64,000 nucleotides of DNA from Pseudarthrobacter enclensis. GTDB taxonomy: Bacteria > Actinomycetota > Actinomycetes > Actinomycetales > Micrococcaceae. Position 1 is the stretch's first letter; the number at the start of each line of letters is the position of its first letter. The translations under genes were made by a program, and so were the position numbers. The notes under the pieces were generated by a model. The model saw only the letters and a program-made list of their open reading frames with translations, did no database searches and was not told the DNA's origin. The DNA lies in the NCBI RefSeq assembly GCF_030811655.1, contig NZ_JAUSRE010000003.1, positions 124,001 through 188,000 on the forward strand, written 5' to 3'. Positions 33,409 through 42,358 of the stretch are shown piece after piece.

Positions 33409-33508
33409 CGTGTCGCGGACGCCCTTGCACAGTGCTACCCCGAGGGTTGCCTGCCCCGGGGTACGGTATCCCTCGGGCGTAACGGCAGGCAATTACGGCA
33501 CAGTTAGT

Positions 33509-33536
33509 TTGCGTAATAGCCGACGCCGGGTAATCT
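33509..33536 (+). promoter_or_regulatory. Promoter of the efeUOB operon
   Basis: -35 TTGCGT (33509-33514) and -10 TAATCT (33531-33536) are separated by 16 bases. Transcription would start within the downstream IdeR-like boxes, which fits iron-dependent repression. Confidence 0.6.
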
Positions 33537-33540
33537 CTTT

Positions 33541-33570
33541 CTTAGGCCTTCCTAAGTAAGGCTTACCTGA
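33541..33570 (+). promoter_or_regulatory. Two overlapping IdeR/DtxR-like iron boxes
   Basis: CTTAGG-CCTT-CCTAAG (33541-33556) overlaps CTAAGTAAGGCTTACCTGA (33552-33570). Both resemble the IdeR consensus TTAGGTTAGSCTAACCTAA. They lie between the -10 and the efeU start, where a bound repressor would block transcription under iron sufficiency. Confidence 0.7.
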
Positions 33571-33583
33571 CTGAAAGAACATC

Positions 33584-34444
33584 ATGACTGCCAACTTCCT
33601 GATCGGCCTGCGCGAAGGACTCGAAGCCACCCTGGTGGTGGTCCTCCTCATGGCCTACCTGGCGAAAACGGACCGCCGCCACCTCATCCCCCGGCTCTGG
33701 GTAGGCGTGGCAGCAGCGGTTACAGTGTCCGTCGCCTTCGGCGCCCTCCTCACCTTCGGGCCCAGGGGCCTCACGTTTGAAGCGCAGGAGGCGATCGGCG
33801 GCACCCTGTCCGTCGCCGCCGTCGGCCTCGTGACATGGATGGTCTTCTGGATGGCCCGCACCGCGAGGACCCTCGGCAGCGACCTGAAGACGCGCGTCGA
33901 CAGATCCGCCGGCGGGGCCGGTTGGGGGCTGGCCGTAGTGGCTGCCATCGCGGTGGGACGCGAAGGCCTGGAGACGGCACTTTTCCTCTGGGCGGCTGCC
34001 AAGGCCACGGGCGAATCCACGCAGCCGCTCGTCGGGGCCCTCCTTGGCCTGGCCGCAGCCGCCGGCTTTGGCTACCTGCTGCACCGGGGCGTCCTGAAAG
34101 TGAACCTTTCCCGGTTCTTCACCTGGACCGGGGCCGCCCTGATCGTCATCGCGGGCGGCGTCCTGTCCTACGGCCTCCATGACCTGCAGGAGGCCGGGCT
34201 GCTTCCGGGCCTGCATTCCCTGGCCTTCGACATCAGCGGCGCCGTCCCGCCGTCGTCCTGGTACGGCACGCTCCTCAAGGGCACCCTCAACTTCTCCTCC
34301 GCCACCACCTGGCTGGAAGCCGCAGCCTGGCTCCTCTACGTGCTGCCGGTGCTGTTCCTGTACCTGCGCACCAACGGCAAAACTCCGGCTACCCCTGCCG
34401 GCTCCGGCACCACCGCCGCCCCCAAGGCCGCGGCCGCCGCCTAA
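33584..34444 (+). CDS. efeU: EfeU/FTR1-family iron permease
   Basis: The membrane subunit that imports iron in the EfeUOB system. The 286-aa protein has the two FTR1 iron motifs REGLE at 10-14 and 126-130, each in a membrane helix. About seven hydrophobic segments and a short Ala/Pro tail follow. It is the first gene of efeU-efeO-efeB (31 bases to efeO), behind IdeR-like boxes. The ribosome-binding site is weak (GAAAG). Confidence 0.95.
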   Translation: MTANFLIGLREGLEATLVVVLLMAYLAKTDRRHLIPRLWVGVAAAVTVSVAFGALLTFGPRGLTFEAQEAIGGTLSVAAVGLVTWMVFWMARTARTLGSDLKTRVDRSAGGAGWGLAVVAAIAVGREGLETALFLWAAAKATGESTQPLVGALLGLAAAAGFGYLLHRGVLKVNLSRFFTWTGAALIVIAGGVLSYGLHDLQEAGLLPGLHSLAFDISGAVPPSSWYGTLLKGTLNFSSATTWLEAAAWLLYVLPVLFLYLRTNGKTPATPAGSGTTAAPKAAAAA

Positions 34445-34475
34445 ATCCCCTTTCACCCGCACCTAAGGAATCCCC

Positions 34476-35672
34476 ATGCCTGGCTTCAGCCTGCCCAAAA
34501 TTAGCCCCTACGCCTTCCGCACCCGGCTTCCCGCCCTGGCTGCCGCCGTCGTCACCGTCCCGCTGGTCCTCACCGGGTGCACTGACAATACCCAGGCGGC
34601 GGACACCTCCGGAGGCACCATCGACGTGGTCAGCTCCAATACCGACTGCAACGTCTCCGCCGCCAGCGTGCCCAGCGGCAACCTCACGTTCTCGGTCAAG
34701 AACGAAGGAACCGAAGTCACCGAGTTCTACCTCCTGGCGGCGGACGGGCTGCGCATCATGGGCGAGGTGGAAAACATCGGCCCGGGACTGAGCCGCAACC
34801 TGGTGGTCACCGCCCCCGCCGGAACCTACACCACCGCGTGCAAGCCAGGCATGGAGGGCGACGGGATCAGGGCCGCCCTCGAAGTGACCCCGTCAAAAGA
34901 CCAGCCGACGGCGGACGCGGACTTCCAGAAACTCCTGGACACGGCCAGCACGCAGTACGCGTCCTACGTCAAGGACCAGAGCGAGCAACTGCTTGCCGGC
35001 ACCGAGCAGTTCGCCGCGGCCTTCACAGCGGGCAACACCGACCAAGCCCGCTCCCTCTACGCGGCAACGCGGCAGCACTGGGAACGGATTGAACCCGTCG
35101 CCGAGTCCTTCGGCGACCTGGACCCGAAACTTGACGCACGCGAGGCGGACCCGGAACCCGGCCAGGAGTGGACCGGCTGGCACCGTGCCGAAAAGGACCT
35201 GTTCCCGCCGGCCGCCTACACGGCCCTCACCGCTGCCGGGCGCTCGGCCATCGCGGACCAACTGGTGGCCGACACCAAGGACCTGGTGGAACGCACCCGC
35301 ACCGTGGAAATCTCCGCTGACATGCTGGGCAACGGCGCCAAGGAACTCCTGGACGAGGTTGCCACCGGAAAAGTGACCGGTGAAGAGGAAGTCTGGTCCC
35401 ACACGGACCTTTGGGACTTCCAGGCGAACGTGGACGGCGCCCGCATCGCGTTCGAGAACCTCAAGCCGGCCCTGCAGCTGAAGGACGCCGCTTTGGCCGC
35501 CTCGCTGGACGGGAAGTTCGCCGCGCTGCAGGCCGAACTTGCCACCCATGCCCAGGGGGCGGGCTTCACGTCCTATGACAAGCTGTCCCCTGAGCAGGTC
35601 CAGCGGCTCGCCTCACTGGTCGACGCCCTCGGAGAACCGCTGTCCCGGCTGACCGCGGCGGTGGTCCTGTGA
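34476..35672 (+). CDS. efeO: EfeO, iron-uptake lipoprotein (cupredoxin plus imelysin/M75 domain)
   Basis: A surface component that captures iron for EfeU. The 398-aa protein has a signal peptide with lipobox VLTG-C (Cys35). An EfeO-type cupredoxin-like domain spans about 45-135 (SSNTDCNVSAASVPSGNLTF to GTYTTACKPG). An imelysin domain with the HxxE metal motif follows (GWHRAEKDLF), then a second bundle up to the C-terminus. AAGGA precedes ATG. Its stop overlaps the efeB GTG by four bases (GTGA), so the two are coupled. Confidence 0.95.
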   Translation: MPGFSLPKISPYAFRTRLPALAAAVVTVPLVLTGCTDNTQAADTSGGTIDVVSSNTDCNVSAASVPSGNLTFSVKNEGTEVTEFYLLAADGLRIMGEVENIGPGLSRNLVVTAPAGTYTTACKPGMEGDGIRAALEVTPSKDQPTADADFQKLLDTASTQYASYVKDQSEQLLAGTEQFAAAFTAGNTDQARSLYAATRQHWERIEPVAESFGDLDPKLDAREADPEPGQEWTGWHRAEKDLFPPAAYTALTAAGRSAIADQLVADTKDLVERTRTVEISADMLGNGAKELLDEVATGKVTGEEEVWSHTDLWDFQANVDGARIAFENLKPALQLKDAALAASLDGKFAALQAELATHAQGAGFTSYDKLSPEQVQRLASLVDALGEPLSRLTAAVVL

Positions 35673-37024
35673 CCGGCTGCCCCTTTGGCGGTCGGCCGCC
35701 GGAGGCACCGGCTGAGGCACCTACGGATGCCTCGGAAGGGGAGAGCCCGACGCCGGGAGGCCGCCTGAGCAGGCGCGGCCTGTTTGGCATTGCCGGACTG
35801 GGCGGCGCCGCCGCCGGGCTCGCCGCGGGCTTCCTGGGACATGACGCCGTCGCGGCTTCTGCCGCCCCGGCACCTGACGCGGACAGCCCTGTTGTCCCCT
35901 TCCACGGTGACCACCAGGCGGGCATCACCACCCCCGCCCAGGACCGCCTCCACATTGCCGCGTTCGACGTCACCACCACCAAGCGTGAAGAGCTCATTCA
36001 ACTGCTGAAGGACTGGACGCGGGCAGCGGAGGCGCTGACCGAAGGCCGCCCTGCAGGGACAACGGGCGCAGTGGACGGCCCCTACGGTGCTCCTCCCCAG
36101 GACACGGGCGAGGCCCTGGACCTGAACGCCGGGAAGCTGACCCTGACGTTCGGCTTCGGCGCCAGCCTGTTCGAGAAGGACGGCGTGGCCCGGTTCGGCC
36201 TGGACGGCAGGCGGCCGGAGGCCCTGATAGACCTACCTCACTTCCCGGGTGACGATCTGGACCCGGCCCGCAGCGGCGGCGACCTGGTAGTCCAGGCCTG
36301 CGCCGACGACCCCCAGGTGGCGGTCCATGCCATCCGGAACCTTGCCAGGATCGGCTTCGGAAAGGTGCGGGTCCGCTGGTCCCAGCTGGGCTTCGGCCGG
36401 ACGTCCTCCACCTCCCGCGCGCAGCACACCCCGCGGAACCTCTTCGGCTTCAAGGACGGCACCGCCAACCTGAAAGTGGAAGATGAGCAACTGCTGGACC
36501 AGCATGTGTGGGCCCAAGCCGCCCGCCCGCAGGATGCCTGGATGGCGGGCGGCAGCTACCTGGTGGCGCGCCGGATCCGGATGCATATCGAAACGTGGGA
36601 CCGCACCTCGCTGGGCGAACAGGAAGGCCTGATCGGCCGGACCAAGGGCACGGGCGCACCGCTCTCTGGCGGCGAGGAGTTCACCGAGCCGGACTTCAAC
36701 CGTCAGGGCAAGGGCGGCAAACCGCTCATCCCGATCGATTCCCACGTCCGGATGGCCCACCCCAACCAGAACAGCGGAGTGCGGATGCTGCGCCGGGGCT
36801 ACAACTACACCGACGGTTCCGACGGCGTGGGCCACCTCGACGCCGGCCTGCTCTTCATCGCGTTCGTCACCGATCCGCGGACGCACTACATCCCCATGCA
36901 GATGGCGATGGCCAAGGGCGACACCCTGGCCGTGGAGTACCTGAAGCACACGGGCTCGGGACTGTTCGCGGTTCCCGGCGGGGTCAAGCCCGGCGGGTAC
37001 ATCGGCGAGGGGCTCTTCACGTAG
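35669..37024 (+). CDS. efeB: EfeB, Tat-exported DyP-type haem peroxidase
   Basis: Oxidises ferrous iron or extracts iron from haem at the outer face. The 451-aa protein has a long N-terminal region with the twin-arginine signal GRLSRRGLFGIAGL (Arg35-Arg36). The DyP core includes GFKDGTANL with the distal aspartate and FNRQGKGGKPLIPIDSHVRMAHPNQN with the proximal histidine region. It starts at GTG 35669 overlapping efeO. The 3' flank carries copy 2 of the dispersed repeat. Confidence 0.95.
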   Translation: MTGCPFGGRPPEAPAEAPTDASEGESPTPGGRLSRRGLFGIAGLGGAAAGLAAGFLGHDAVAASAAPAPDADSPVVPFHGDHQAGITTPAQDRLHIAAFDVTTTKREELIQLLKDWTRAAEALTEGRPAGTTGAVDGPYGAPPQDTGEALDLNAGKLTLTFGFGASLFEKDGVARFGLDGRRPEALIDLPHFPGDDLDPARSGGDLVVQACADDPQVAVHAIRNLARIGFGKVRVRWSQLGFGRTSSTSRAQHTPRNLFGFKDGTANLKVEDEQLLDQHVWAQAARPQDAWMAGGSYLVARRIRMHIETWDRTSLGEQEGLIGRTKGTGAPLSGGEEFTEPDFNRQGKGGKPLIPIDSHVRMAHPNQNSGVRMLRRGYNYTDGSDGVGHLDAGLLFIAFVTDPRTHYIPMQMAMAKGDTLAVEYLKHTGSGLFAVPGGVKPGGYIGEGLFT

Positions 37025-37050
37025 CCGGACCGCTCAAGCCGGCCCCGCCC

Positions 37051-37135
37051 CGCCGTCGTTCCCGACGCGCAAAAGGTTAACCGCTGCGCAAATAACCCGG
37101 CGCCCCCGGAATACCAGGTGCGCCAGGGATTTTGT
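37051..37135 (+). repeat. Dispersed intergenic repeat, copy 2 (after efeB)
   Basis: It aligns with 33324-33408 over its full length, including GTCGTTCCCGACGCGCAA and GGTGCGCCAGGG. The terminator arm has decayed here (GGCGCCCCC against GGTGCGCCAG), so this copy is a poor hairpin. Both copies start within 30 bases of a stop codon. Confidence 0.65.
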
Positions 37136-37208
37136 GCAGCGAAAGCGAGGGTGCGCGTCGAAACAAAGGTGCGCGTCGCCACGCAGGCGTCCGACGGCGG
37201 GATCCCGG

Positions 37209-38075
37209 CTACACCTGCCGGCCCGCCATCCGCTCCAGCCGGACGATGCGGTCCCGCATTGGCGGGTGGGTGGCGAAGAGCTTGTTCATCGCGCCCCCGC
37301 GGAACGGGTTGGCGATCATCAGGTGCGAGGCGTTGACCAGCCGCTGGTCCTGCGGCAACGGGGCAAGGCTGACGCCGCGCTCAATCTTGCCCAGGGCTGA
37401 GGCGAGTGCCAGCGGATCCCCGGTGAGCTGCGAACCGTCCTCGTCGGCGTCGTACTCCCTGGTGCGGGAGATGGCCATCTGGATCAGCGACGCCGCGAAG
37501 GGCGCCAGCAGCGCCATGGCGATCATGGCCAGCGGGTTCGCGTTGCGCCGGTCCCCGCCGCCGAAGAACAGCAGCATCTGGCCAACCGACGTGATCACGC
37601 CGGCGACGGCGGCCGCGACCGATGAGGTGAGGATGTCGCGGTTGTAGACGTGCATCAGTTCGTGGCCCAGGACGCCGCGGAGTTCGCGCGCGTCCAGGAG
37701 CTGCAGGATGCCTTCCGTGCAGCAGACGGCCGCGTTTTTCGGGTTGCGGCCGGTGGCGAAGGCATTGGGGTTCATGGTGGGCGAGACGTAGATGCGCGGC
37801 ATGGGCTGGTTGGCGCGCATGGAGAGCTCGCGGACGATCTGGTAGAGCTGCGGGGCCTGGGCTTCGGTCACCGGGAAGGCCTGCATGGACCGGATGGCGA
37901 TCTTGTCGCTGTTCCAGTAGCCGTAGAACGTGGTGCCGACGCCGACCAGCGCCATGATCCAGATGGGCGCGGAGCTGCGGGTACCGACGCCGATGAGGCC
38001 GCCGAGGCCGAGGAGTACGGCCCAGAGCACCCCGAACAGTGCCGCCGTCTTCAGGCCGTTGTGATGGTTGTGCAC
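37209..38075 (-). CDS. htpX: HtpX membrane metalloprotease
   Basis: A zinc protease for membrane-protein quality control. The 288-aa protein has two N-terminal helices, the catalytic motif [14 protein letters not shown] (HELMH 138-142), two further helices and the third ligand region in the [13 protein letters not shown] segment. GTG 38075 follows AAGGAGG. It is followed on the same strand, in upstream position, by an EntS-like exporter gene ending 29 bases away, so it may be the second gene of that unit. Confidence 0.95.
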   Translation of the reverse strand: MHNHHNGLKTAALFGVLWAVLLGLGGLIGVGTRSSAPIWIMALVGVGTTFYGYWNSDKIAIRSMQAFPVTEAQAPQLYQIVRELSMRANQPMPRIYVSPTMNPNAFATGRNPKNAAVCCTEGILQLLDARELRGVLGHELMHVYNRDILTSSVAAAVAGVITSVGQMLLFFGGGDRRNANPLAMIAMALLAPFAASLIQMAISRTREYDADEDGSQLTGDPLALASALGKIERGVSLAPLPQDQRLVNASHLMIANPFRGGAMNKLFATHPPMRDRIVRLERMAGRQV

Positions 38076-38103
38076 GTTTCCTCCTTACTAAGGGAACGGC
38101 CGG

Positions 38104-39375
38104 CTAGGGCACCGGGTTCCGCGCATCGTATTTCCGGAAGCCCGGCTGCAGCTTCGCCGCCAGCCACGCCACCGCGATGCACAGCACACCGCCGAACAGC
38201 AGGACCCAGCCCTCACTCAAAATCCTAGTCGCGCCGCCGGCCAGCAGGTCACCGATCCGCGGTCCGCCGGCCACCACCACAATGAACACGCCCTGCAGCC
38301 GTCCGCGCAGGTGGTCCGGGGCTGCCGCCTGCAGGATGGTGTTCCGGAAGACGCTGCTGATCGAGTCGGCGATCCCGGCCAGGGCGCAGCAAAGTGCGGC
38401 GGGCAGCAGCCACACCGTCACCGTGCCGTCCGGCGCCCGGCCGGCAAGCAGCACCACCAGGCCGAACGCACCAATGGACGCGCCCCAGCCCATCACGGAG
38501 ATGACGACGGCGGTCCCCTGGCGGCGCACCATGCCCAGCGGACCGGAGAACAGGCCGGCCAGGAAGGCCCCGACGGCGGTGCTGGCCAGCAGGATGCCCA
38601 CGGTTGCCTCGCCGCCGCCGATCATGAGTGCGGCGACGGCGGGGAGCAGCGCCCGCGGCTGGGCAAGGACCATGGCCACGATGTCGATGATGAAGGTCAT
38701 CCGGAGGTTGGGCCGCGTCCCCAGGAAACGGAACCCCTCAATGACGGAGCGGAGCCCTACCTTGCTGCGCGTGCCGGCGGGAGGCATGGGCGGGAGGCGG
38801 TAGACGGCCCAGAGGACGAAGGCGAAGCTGACAAAGTCGACGGTGTAGGTCCAGCCGAACCCGACCCACGCCACCAGGAGCCCGGCCAGCAGCGGCCCTG
38901 CCGTCATGGCAAGGCCCAGGGAGAGCATGCTCAGCGCGTTGGCCGCCGGCAGAAGTTCCTTGCGGATGAGCGTGGGGATGATGGCGCTGCGGGCCGGCTG
39001 ATTGATGGCCTGGGCGCCGCTTTGCAGTGCCACCAGGAGGTACAGCACCCATACGTTGCCCAGGTGCAGCCAGGCCTGGAACGCGATCAGCCCTGTAGTC
39101 AGCCACAGCACCGTCGAGGCCAGGAGGGCGATGCGCCGGCGGTCATGGGCGTCGGCGATGGAGCCGCCCATCAGTCCACCCACAACGAGGGGAACCAGCG
39201 CGAAGATGCCCAGCAGTCCCACGTAGAAGCTGTCCTGGGTCAGGCGGTACACCTCGAGGCTGACGGCCACCAACGTGAGCTGGCTGCCGACGGCGGACAC
39301 TGCCGATCCGAGCCACAGCCGGCGGAAGGAGGGGCTTTCCTTGAGCGGCGTGACATCGGCAAGTATTTTCCCCAC
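38104..39375 (-). CDS. MFS exporter (EntS/siderophore-exporter-like)
   Basis: A 423-aa 12-helix transporter of the EntS-like MFS branch. The loop motif GGSIADAHDRRRIALLAST lies between helices 2 and 3, and QPARSAIIPTLIRKELLPAANAL and APDHLRGRLQGVF are typical of the branch. It starts at GTG 39375; TAGTGT (complement of 39382-39387) ends six bases upstream, so it is probably leaderless. An IdeR-like box overlies the -35 region, hinting at iron repression and siderophore export. No siderophore synthesis genes are in the window. Confidence 0.82.
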   Translation of the reverse strand: MGKILADVTPLKESPSFRRLWLGSAVSAVGSQLTLVAVSLEVYRLTQDSFYVGLLGIFALVPLVVGGLMGGSIADAHDRRRIALLASTVLWLTTGLIAFQAWLHLGNVWVLYLLVALQSGAQAINQPARSAIIPTLIRKELLPAANALSMLSLGLAMTAGPLLAGLLVAWVGFGWTYTVDFVSFAFVLWAVYRLPPMPPAGTRSKVGLRSVIEGFRFLGTRPNLRMTFIIDIVAMVLAQPRALLPAVAALMIGGGEATVGILLASTAVGAFLAGLFSGPLGMVRRQGTAVVISVMGWGASIGAFGLVVLLAGRAPDGTVTVWLLPAALCCALAGIADSISSVFRNTILQAAAPDHLRGRLQGVFIVVVAGGPRIGDLLAGGATRILSEGWVLLFGGVLCIAVAWLAAKLQPGFRKYDARNPVP

Positions 39376-39401
39376 CCCGCAACACTAGCGGGCGACACGG
39401 G

Positions 39402-39420
39402 AAGGTAAGCCAAGCCTTAT
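39402..39420 (-). promoter_or_regulatory. IdeR-like box upstream of the EntS-like exporter
   Basis: The minus strand reads ATAAGGCTTGGCTTACCTT, an imperfect match to TTAGGTTAGSCTAACCTAA with the central GGCTTACCT half conserved. It overlies the expected -35 region of the exporter promoter and is also within 40 bases of the fur start. Confidence 0.55.
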
Positions 39421-39455
39421 TGTGAGTTAGTAATAATAAGTGTTTCAATGGAGCC

Positions 39456-39941
39456 ATGATGGAGCACTTTGACGGCCAGGAAGCGTGGGCTGCAGCCCTG
39501 CGTGCCCACGGCCGCAGGGTGACCAAGCAGCGGCTCGCTGTACTCGCCGCCGTCGAACGCCACCCGCATTCCCCTGCCGAAAGCATCCTTGCCGCCGCCC
39601 GCGCCGAGCTGCCGGAACTGACGGCCCAGTCCGTATATGTGGTGCTCGGTGACCTGACGGACCTGCACATGCTGCGCCGGTTTGAGCCGCCGCACTCCCC
39701 CGCACTGTATGAGACGCGCGTGGGCGACAACCACCACCACGCCATCTGCATCAGCTGCGGCCGCGTGGAGGACGTGGACTGCGCCGTCGGCCATGCCCCC
39801 TGCCTCACGCCGCACTGGAACCCGGACGCCAAGCCCATGACCATCCAGATCGCGGATGTCATGTACCAGGGCATCTGCCAGGAATGCCAGCAGGCCCAGC
39901 AACTTCCTCCCCATAGTCCCTCGCAAGAAAAAGAGAAATAG
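39456..39941 (+). CDS. Fur-family regulator (PerR/FurA-like)
   Basis: A 161-aa metal-dependent repressor, probably of the adjacent catalase. The winged helix is at [24 protein letters not shown] to [18 protein letters not shown] at 93-95 and paired CxxC motifs (98-101 and 141-144) supply regulatory metal and structural zinc ligands. Its position eight bases before katA, with a clear link in many actinobacteria (furA-katG, catR-catA), suggests a peroxide sensor rather than an iron regulator. The start may be ATG 39456 or 39459. An AT-rich patch (39425-39442) is its likely promoter/operator. Confidence 0.9.
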   Translation: MMEHFDGQEAWAAALRAHGRRVTKQRLAVLAAVERHPHSPAESILAAARAELPELTAQSVYVVLGDLTDLHMLRRFEPPHSPALYETRVGDNHHHAICISCGRVEDVDCAVGHAPCLTPHWNPDAKPMTIQIADVMYQGICQECQQAQQLPPHSPSQEKEK

Positions 39942-39948
39942 GAGAACA

Positions 39949-41445
39949 ATGACTGCCGTTTCCACAACCCAGTCAGGCGCGCCGGTTACATCCGACGCAC
40001 ACTCGAAGTCAGTTGGTGCCGACGGTGCCATCATTCTGACCGACCACTACCTTGTCGAAAAGCTCGCCCAGTTCAACCGTGAGCGGGTCCCGGAGCGCGT
40101 AGTGCACGCCAAGGGCGGCGGTGCATTCGGCACGTTCAAGACCACCGAGGACGTCTCCAAGTACACCAAGGCTGCATTCCTGCAGCCCGGCGTCGAGACC
40201 GAAATGCTCATCCGCTTCTCCTCCGTGGCCGGCGAAAACGGCTCCCCGGACACCTGGCGCGACCCCCGCGGTTTCGCCGTGAAGTTCTACACCACCGAGG
40301 GCAACTACGACCTCGTGGGCAACAACACGCCCGTCTTCTTCATCCGCGACGGCATCAAGTTCCCGGACTTCATCCACTCCCAGAAGCGCCTGCCGGGCAC
40401 CCACCTGCGCGACGCCGACATGCAGTGGGACTTCTGGACCCTCTCCCCCGAGTCCGCACACCAGGTCACCTGGCTCATGGGCGACCGCGGCCTGCCCGCC
40501 TCCTGGCGTGAAATGCAGGGCTACGGTTCACACACCTACCAGTGGATCAACGAAGCCGGTGAGCGCTTCTGGGTGAAGTACCACTTCAAGTCCAACCAGG
40601 GCGTGAACTCCATGAGCTCCGAGCAGGCCGAACAGCTTGCCGGCTCCGACGCGGACTTCTACATCCGCGACCTGTCGGAGAACATCGAGGCCGGCAACTT
40701 CCCGTCCTGGGACCTGCACGTCCAGGTGATGCCTTACGAGGACGCCAAGACCTACCGCTTCAACCCGTTCGACCTGACCAAGGTGTGGCCGCACAGCGAC
40801 TACCCGCTGATCAAGGTTGGCACCATGGAGCTGAACCGCAACCCGGAGAACTACTTCGCGCAGATCGAGCAGGCCACCTTCGCGCCGTCGAACTTCGTGC
40901 CCGGCATCGCTGCCTCCCCGGACAAGATGCTGCAGGCCCGCATCTTCTCCTACGCGGACGCACACCGCTACCGCGTGGGCACCAACCACGCCCAGATCCC
41001 GGTGAACCAGCCAAAGAACCAGGTGAACAACTACAGCCAGGACGGCCAGGGACGCTTCCTGTTCAATGCCCCTTCCGTTCCCGTGTATGCCCCCAATACG
41101 TTTGGTGGACCGTCTGCACTTGAGCCGCAGAACCCGGCCGGCGGCTGGGAGAACGACGGCGAACTGACCCTTTCCGCGCACTCCCTCCACGCCGAGGACG
41201 GCGACTTCGTCCAGGCCGGCACGCTGTACCGCGAGGTCTACAACGAAGCCGAGAAGGCCCGCTTCCTGGAGACCATCACCGGCGCCGTGGGCGGCGTGAA
41301 GCGCTCCGACATCAAGGAGCGCGCCATCCAGTACTGGACCAATGTCGACGCCGAACTGGGCGCCAAGCTGCGCGCCAACCTGGGCGCAGCTGATGCACCT
41401 TCGGCTCCCACCTCGGACGCGGAGTCCGCCAACAAGGTTGGCTGA
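39949..41445 (+). CDS. katA: Monofunctional haem catalase
   Basis: Converts hydrogen peroxide to water and oxygen. The 498-aa protein has the distal histidine in [14 protein letters not shown] (His53), [14 protein letters not shown], the distal asparagine in [13 protein letters not shown] (Asn125), and the proximal haem tyrosine in [14 protein letters not shown]. It belongs to the small-subunit clade. AGGAG lies four bases before ATG 39949, right after the Fur-type gene, and a strong terminator follows. Oxidative regulation by that protein is expected. Confidence 0.97.
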   Translation: MTAVSTTQSGAPVTSDAHSKSVGADGAIILTDHYLVEKLAQFNRERVPERVVHAKGGGAFGTFKTTEDVSKYTKAAFLQPGVETEMLIRFSSVAGENGSPDTWRDPRGFAVKFYTTEGNYDLVGNNTPVFFIRDGIKFPDFIHSQKRLPGTHLRDADMQWDFWTLSPESAHQVTWLMGDRGLPASWREMQGYGSHTYQWINEAGERFWVKYHFKSNQGVNSMSSEQAEQLAGSDADFYIRDLSENIEAGNFPSWDLHVQVMPYEDAKTYRFNPFDLTKVWPHSDYPLIKVGTMELNRNPENYFAQIEQATFAPSNFVPGIAASPDKMLQARIFSYADAHRYRVGTNHAQIPVNQPKNQVNNYSQDGQGRFLFNAPSVPVYAPNTFGGPSALEPQNPAGGWENDGELTLSAHSLHAEDGDFVQAGTLYREVYNEAEKARFLETITGAVGGVKRSDIKERAIQYWTNVDAELGAKLRANLGAADAPSAPTSDAESANKVG

Positions 41446-41469
41446 CCAGGCTTCCTGTCCGCTGAACTG

Positions 41470-41512
41470 AAAGACCACCCCGTCACGGGTTTTCCGTGGC
41501 GGGGTGGTCTTT
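41470..41512 (+). terminator. Rho-independent terminator after katA
   Basis: A 19-base arm at 41470-41488 pairs with 41494-41512 (one mismatch), a 5-base loop, then TTTTT. It lies 25 bases past the catalase stop. Confidence 0.95.
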
Positions 41513-41583
41513 TTGCTGCCGCGTTTTGCACATACGGTCCTGGTTCCCTGGCCTGCCCGCGGGCCCGGCCCTAGGCTCCAGGC

Positions 41584-42219
41584 ATGGACACTTTTGCAGG
41601 CATTCCCCCGGAAGCCTTCCGCTTCTATGAGGAGCTGGAAGGCAACAACAACCGCGAGTGGTGGCTGGCGCACAAGGACACGTACCAGGCCGCTGTCAAG
41701 GAACCCCTTGCCCGGCTGCTTACTGGACTGGAGCCGGAGTTCGGGGCGGCCAAACTGTTCCGCCCCTACCGCGACGTCCGGTTCTCCCGGGACAAGTCGC
41801 CTTATAAGACCGCCCAGGGCGCCTTCGCCACCCGGCAGGAAGGGGTGGGCTATTACCTTCAGGTCAGCGCGGACGGCCTGCTGGTGGGAGGCGGCTACCG
41901 CTCCCACACGCCGGCGCAGCTCGCCAGGTTCCGGGCTGCCGCCGATGCCTCCGGAAGCGGTGCGGCGCTGCAGGAGATCGTGGAGTCGATCGCAGCCGCG
42001 GGCTTCAGCATTGAGGGCGAAAAGCTCAAGACGGTCCCCCGCGGCTTCGACCGGGAACACCCCCGCGCCGAGCTCCTCAAGCACAAGACCCTGTACGCCG
42101 GATCGCAGCTGGGCGTGCCCGGGTGGGTGTCCTCGGAAGCGGCCGCGGAGGAGATTGCGGCCCGCTGGCGGCAGCTGCGTCCGCTGGTGGAGTGGGTGGG
42201 CAGGCATGCGGGGCCGTAA
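41584..42219 (+). CDS. DUF2461 family protein
   Basis: A 211-aa protein matching DUF2461 (TIGR02453): FAGIPPEAFRFYEELEGNNNREWWLAHKDTY, FRPYRDVRFSRDKSPYKT, and LKTVPRGFDREHPRAELLKHKTLY. It has no signal or membrane segment. The function of the family is not established. TAGGCT (41572-41577) ends six bases before ATG, a leaderless arrangement. It is monocistronic. Confidence 0.93.
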   Translation: MDTFAGIPPEAFRFYEELEGNNNREWWLAHKDTYQAAVKEPLARLLTGLEPEFGAAKLFRPYRDVRFSRDKSPYKTAQGAFATRQEGVGYYLQVSADGLLVGGGYRSHTPAQLARFRAAADASGSGAALQEIVESIAAAGFSIEGEKLKTVPRGFDREHPRAELLKHKTLYAGSQLGVPGWVSSEAAAEEIAARWRQLRPLVEWVGRHAGP

Positions 42220-42358
42220 CCGGCCCGGAACTCTGACCCAGCGGGAACACCCCGGGCCCGGGATACAGGGATGGGCCGGAACTGCGGACCGGCCGGAGAT
42301 GCCGCTGCCCGCCCGGCACAGGCCGGACGGGCAGTTCAACAGCAGGAGCTGCGGGCCG

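Noticed and set aside
42220..42358. Small gene between DUF2461 and the permease
   Set aside because: No start with a ribosome-binding site or -10 box, and only GC-rich short repeats.
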